In this document: positions 5,612 through 8,536 of the stretch, one piece after another
How the letters are laid out: the number at the start of each line of letters is the position of its first letter
Position numbering within the stretch: the stretch's first letter is position 1
Source of the DNA: Eubacteriales Family XIII. Incertae Sedis bacterium
Lineage (GTDB): Bacteria > Bacillota > Clostridia > Peptostreptococcales > Anaerovoracaceae
Direction of reading: 5' to 3'
Length of the DNA: 8,536 bases
Assembly: GCA_031287295.1 (NCBI GenBank)
Contig: JAITTH010000034.1
Coordinates: 1-8,536 of the forward strand
Translations under genes and position numbers: made by a program
Notes under the pieces: generated by a model
Seen by the model: only the letters and a program-made list of their open reading frames with translations
Database searches by the model: none
What the model was told of the DNA's origin: nothing

Positions 5612-7702
5612 TTACTCCGTGGTCGATAAAACGGCGTCGTATTTCTCTACTTGACTCACTTTCATTTTGTCGGCGTCTAAAGGAGACACCGCTTCCATCA
5701 ATTTGAGGACATCCGGACTCATATAACGTGTATCCAAAATTTTACCATCCAACGAAACCTTGCTGAACGGTGTAAAGCCTTCGCCTTTTATATAATATTG
5801 ACTCCCCACTTTGACAACCTCATTGATGACAATAGGCTGATAATCCATCTTCATCGCTGTGGGTTCAAACGGAGATTTCCCAGCATAAATATATTCTTTC
5901 CCGTATAGCATATCATACTGTAGAAGGTGCAAGTTTTCAAGGTAATCTGTGGATTCTTGCTCGTCTTGGTGATATACGGTAAGCGTACCTTCTCGCATCC
6001 CAATGCGTTTTTGCACTTCCGCAGAAAGTTGATACGCCGCAAGATCTTTGTCGTCTTTTTTAAGATCGTAATTTGACCAAATGACGTACTGTGTTTTGTA
6101 GGTCGTCCCTGCTTTCATCTGGTCTCCCATTAAATCGAGGACGGGAAGATGATCTCCATACAGCACCAGAACGATGTCTTCGTCGTAGTTTTCCAACTCT
6201 TCGGTGAGCTGACGCAAGAAATCGTCCATTTCCGAAATCTGTTCTAAATAGTACTCCCACCCATACCGTTGTTCTTCTGTCATTTCGCTTTTCACAGTAA
6301 ATTTCGGATGCTCTATTGTCTTTGTGGAAGGATATTTGCCATGTCCTTGTACGGAGATGGCATAGACATAGTCTTTGGTTTCGGTTGCTTCCATCGCGCC
6401 CAAAATCTCTCCGATGAGTACATCATCCCGGGCAAAATTCTTGGGCGTTTTCGAAACATAGTTCATATATTCCAGTGATGTGAAATCGTCAAAACCGAGA
6501 TTTTTAAAGACTAGGTTTCTGTTATAGAACACGCCTCTATGGTTATGAATTGCGTGCGTCGCAAATCCAAATCGCTTCACATTGTAAGCCATCGTTTCGC
6601 AGGTATGCTCTTGTAAAATCGTTTTGTACGGATATTCTCCCGGACCAAAAAAATGCAAGCTCATGCCACTCATGACTTCGAATTCTGTGTTCGAGGTACC
6701 ACCACCTACAACCGGTACTTGCAAATATCCGGACGAGTATTCTTCTTTTAATGATCGGTAAAACGGAACCGCATCTCCGGAGAACTCTAACGTTTTTACT
6801 TCGGACGGATCGATGAAAGACTCCAATTGCAGGAAGACAATGTTCGGATAATCGTCCGCTGTTTTCCCCTCTTTGGACGACATGGTCGAAAGCGCACCTT
6901 CCTCAAAAACCTGTTCTACCATTTCTTCTGAGTATCCTTTTGGTTTGGATACACCGGTATTTATCCATGTGCTGATAAAACAATAGGGCACACCATATGC
7001 GTAATAGGCATCCCAAAGATTTTCAAAATAGGTTGCCAATGCTCCGCTTTTTGTCCCAATTTGCCAGCCTCCAAACAAAATCACAAAAGACAAAAGCACC
7101 ACAGGAAGAACTCTTTTGTAATTTGGACGTTCCTTTTTTTTCGGTCCAAAGATAAAAAACAGAACAAAAAGAGCAAGAACGAATACGATTGCAGCGACAA
7201 GAAAGACCATCTGCCCTCTTGAAAAGTATGTCGGCAGAATGTCTATGCCCATATCGAGAATCTGAAGATCTGCTGTCGTAAATGGCGTCATTCGATTCAT
7301 GAGAACAACCCCATTTGTAATGCCAAGTGCAAGCCAAACGACGCTGATGATGACGTAGACAAACCCTTTACGCCGAAACAGCCACGCAATCGTTAATGTT
7401 GTGAAAATCGTAAGCATGTTCAATAAAAATGCAAACGGATTCTTGAAGAGGAACAGGAACCCTCCTACCGGATTTTTATATTCGAATCCCTCTATGACAA
7501 GAAGCAAGAAAAAAGCAACCATGCATGCTTGGGCAAGCGGACTACGGAATACTCGATTGTCAATCACTTTATGAACAATCGTGTAGAGGAAAACAAATTT
7601 CCCATATTTCTCTTCGGGCGTTCGCGCCTTTCGCGCTTCCCGCTTCTTCTTGTGTGCTTCTTTACGCTCTTCTTTCGTTTTTTTGTTTTTCTCTTTTTCC
7701 AT
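5612..7702 (-). CDS. LTA synthase family (sulfatase-fold) membrane phosphotransferase
   Basis: This protein of 696 aa belongs to the LtaS/MdoB-like group, enzymes that transfer phosphoglycerol or related units to envelope polymers outside the cell. A very basic, charged cytoplasmic tail (1-32) precedes about five TM segments (about 57-73, 80-109, 114-135, 164-186, 198-214). The extracellular sulfatase domain (about 285-600) has the expected metal and active-site residues: Glu294 (LQLESF), the nucleophile candidate Thr336 (GGGTSNTEF), His454 (VQGHGKY), and Asp517-His518 (YGDHLP). Residues 620-696 form an extra C-terminal module with KGEGFTPFSKV, suggestive of a small beta-sandwich. The ATG at 7702 overlaps the rsmA stop by one nucleotide; the nearest purine-rich site, AAAGGGA, is rather far, so re-initiation is plausible. 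The exact polymer (lipoteichoic acid or another glycerophosphate decoration) cannot be told from sequence. Confidence 0.9.
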   Translation of the reverse strand: MEKEKNKKTKEERKEAHKKKREARKARTPEEKYGKFVFLYTIVHKVIDNRVFRSPLAQACMVAFFLLLVIEGFEYKNPVGGFLFLFKNPFAFLLNMLTIFTTLTIAWLFRRKGFVYVIISVVWLALGITNGVVLMNRMTPFTTADLQILDMGIDILPTYFSRGQMVFLVAAIVFVLALFVLFFIFGPKKKERPNYKRVLPVVLLSFVILFGGWQIGTKSGALATYFENLWDAYYAYGVPYCFISTWINTGVSKPKGYSEEMVEQVFEEGALSTMSSKEGKTADDYPNIVFLQLESFIDPSEVKTLEFSGDAVPFYRSLKEEYSSGYLQVPVVGGGTSNTEFEVMSGMSLHFFGPGEYPYKTILQEHTCETMAYNVKRFGFATHAIHNHRGVFYNRNLVFKNLGFDDFTSLEYMNYVSKTPKNFARDDVLIGEILGAMEATETKDYVYAISVQGHGKYPSTKTIEHPKFTVKSEMTEEQRYGWEYYLEQISEMDDFLRQLTEELENYDEDIVLVLYGDHLPVLDLMGDQMKAGTTYKTQYVIWSNYDLKKDDKDLAAYQLSAEVQKRIGMREGTLTVYHQDEQESTDYLENLHLLQYDMLYGKEYIYAGKSPFEPTAMKMDYQPIVINEVVKVGSQYYIKGEGFTPFSKVSLDGKILDTRYMSPDVLKLMEAVSPLDADKMKVSQVEKYDAVLSTTE

Positions 7703-8536
7703 TATTTTATCTGTTCCCTTTGTGCGCCACGTCCATTCGCCTCATGATAAAAAGCATCTGCCAGGTCAATGAAATTTTCCACAGAAAGCGTTTCTGCCCG
7801 AGCATTCGAGTCGAGTCCGGATGTTCGAAAAGCACTGTCGATTTCTTCTGCTGAAAAGTCCAACGTTTTAAACGCATTTTGTAACATTTTTCGTCTTTGT
7901 CCAAATCCGGCTTTCACAAGGGAGAACATGAGTGCAGGGTCAATCGGTCGTTTTGCATCGACTTTTGGAGTAAGTCTTAACACCGCTGAATCTACATTCG
8001 GTTTCGGATAAAAAACCTCCCGGCTTACATCCATCAAATATTCCGCATCGGCATAATATTGCACCGAAACGGATACCGCACCATATTCTCTACAACCGGC
8101 GGGAGACGTGATGCGTTTGGCAACTTCCTTTTGCATCATAAAAATCATTCGTTCCGGCAGGACATCGTTTTCAAGCATTTTCATAAGAATCGGCGTCGTA
8201 ATATAATAGGGCAGGTTTCCGATTACTTTTATCTGCCGAGGGAGTTGCGCCAAGTCGTATTTCATAAAATCGCAGCATACAATTTGTGTGTTTTCCGCGT
8301 CTGCCAACACTTCTTGTAATACTTCCACCGCACGTTTGTCAATCTCGACGGCAATGACGTGCCCGGCGTTCTGTGCAAGAAGACCTGTAAGCGCACCAAA
8401 TCCCGAACCAATTTCCAATACGGTGTCCTCTGCGGTTAGTTCCGCAGCACAAATAATTTTGTCGATGATGTTCTTATCTGTAAGGAAGTTTTGTCCGAAG
8501 TTTTTTGACAACCGGAAATCATATTTTGCAAGTAAT
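7702..8536 (-). CDS. rsmA: 16S rRNA (adenine(1518)-N(6)/adenine(1519)-N(6))-dimethyltransferase, 5' end cut by window
   Basis: RsmA (KsgA) uses S-adenosylmethionine to dimethylate two adjacent adenines in helix 45 of 16S rRNA during small-subunit maturation. 277 residues are visible. The reading frame continues to the edge as LLAKYDFRLSKNFGQNFLTD, the normal family N-terminal region, so the true start is upstream of the window; the TTG at 8511 is internal. The order is GQNFLTD, SAM motif I VLEIGSGFGAL, the acidic residue in AVEIDKR, CDFMKYD, the catalytic motif IV NLPYYITTPI, then FYPKPNVDSAVL and the C-terminal helical domain with GFGQRRKML. Its stop codon overlaps the start of the LTA synthase family gene (TAATG). 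It is the first gene of the operon visible here. Confidence 0.96.
   Translation of the reverse strand, partial: LLAKYDFRLSKNFGQNFLTDKNIIDKIICAAELTAEDTVLEIGSGFGALTGLLAQNAGHVIAVEIDKRAVEVLQEVLADAENTQIVCCDFMKYDLAQLPRQIKVIGNLPYYITTPILMKMLENDVLPERMIFMMQKEVAKRITSPAGCREYGAVSVSVQYYADAEYLMDVSREVFYPKPNVDSAVLRLTPKVDAKRPIDPALMFSLVKAGFGQRRKMLQNAFKTLDFSAEEIDSAFRTSGLDSNARAETLSVENFIDLADAFYHEANGRGAQREQIK

Noticed and set aside
8509..8511. TTG start for rsmA
   Set aside because: The frame continues upstream as KYDFRL, a conserved part of the family N-terminus, so the gene is simply cut by the window edge.
1..8536. CRISPR array or insertion sequence
   Set aside because: No regularly spaced repeats and no transposase or integrase motifs occur in any frame.

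Overview
The window is bacterial and compact. Every protein gene lies on the minus strand, so read it from right to left. Moderate GC, strong Shine-Dalgarno sites, the DapH (acetylase) branch of lysine/diaminopimelate synthesis, a polytopic LtaS-type sulfatase-fold enzyme and an OmpR-kinase-ABC cassette all point to a Bacillota member, probably Clostridia. This is an inference; no marker in the window fixes the genus.

Right part (8536 to 2476) is a tightly packed housekeeping operon: rsmA (16S rRNA dimethyltransferase, cut by the window edge), an LtaS-family membrane phosphotransferase, dapF, dapH and thrC. Junctions are a 1-nt overlap, a 4-nt gap, a 14-nt overlap and a 23-nt gap, so the genes are probably co-transcribed and partly translationally coupled. 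Themes are ribosome maturation, envelope polymer synthesis, meso-diaminopimelate for peptidoglycan and lysine, and threonine.

Middle (2475 to 2080) holds a complete tRNA-Ser(GGA) with encoded CCA, followed by an unusual non-coding stretch of about 220 nt. That stretch contains a bidirectional terminator-like hairpin, an opposite-strand fragment resembling a tRNA 3' end, a 25-nt palindrome, a further imperfect hairpin, an exact 19-nt copy of the tRNA-Ser 3' end (172 nt from the original), and a second terminator-like hairpin directly ahead of the response-regulator ribosome binding site. The arrangement looks like a small insertion at a tRNA 3' end, and is the least explained part of the window.

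Left part (2079 to 1) is a signalling and transport cassette: an OmpR-family response regulator, a one-TM histidine kinase without a sensor domain, and the first 125 codons of a MacB/LolD/BceA-type ABC ATPase. The gap before the ABC gene carries an 11-nt-period direct repeat next to a possible -10 box, which suggests that the regulator controls the transporter. The cassette may be accessory DNA placed behind the tRNA, but its other end is not in view.
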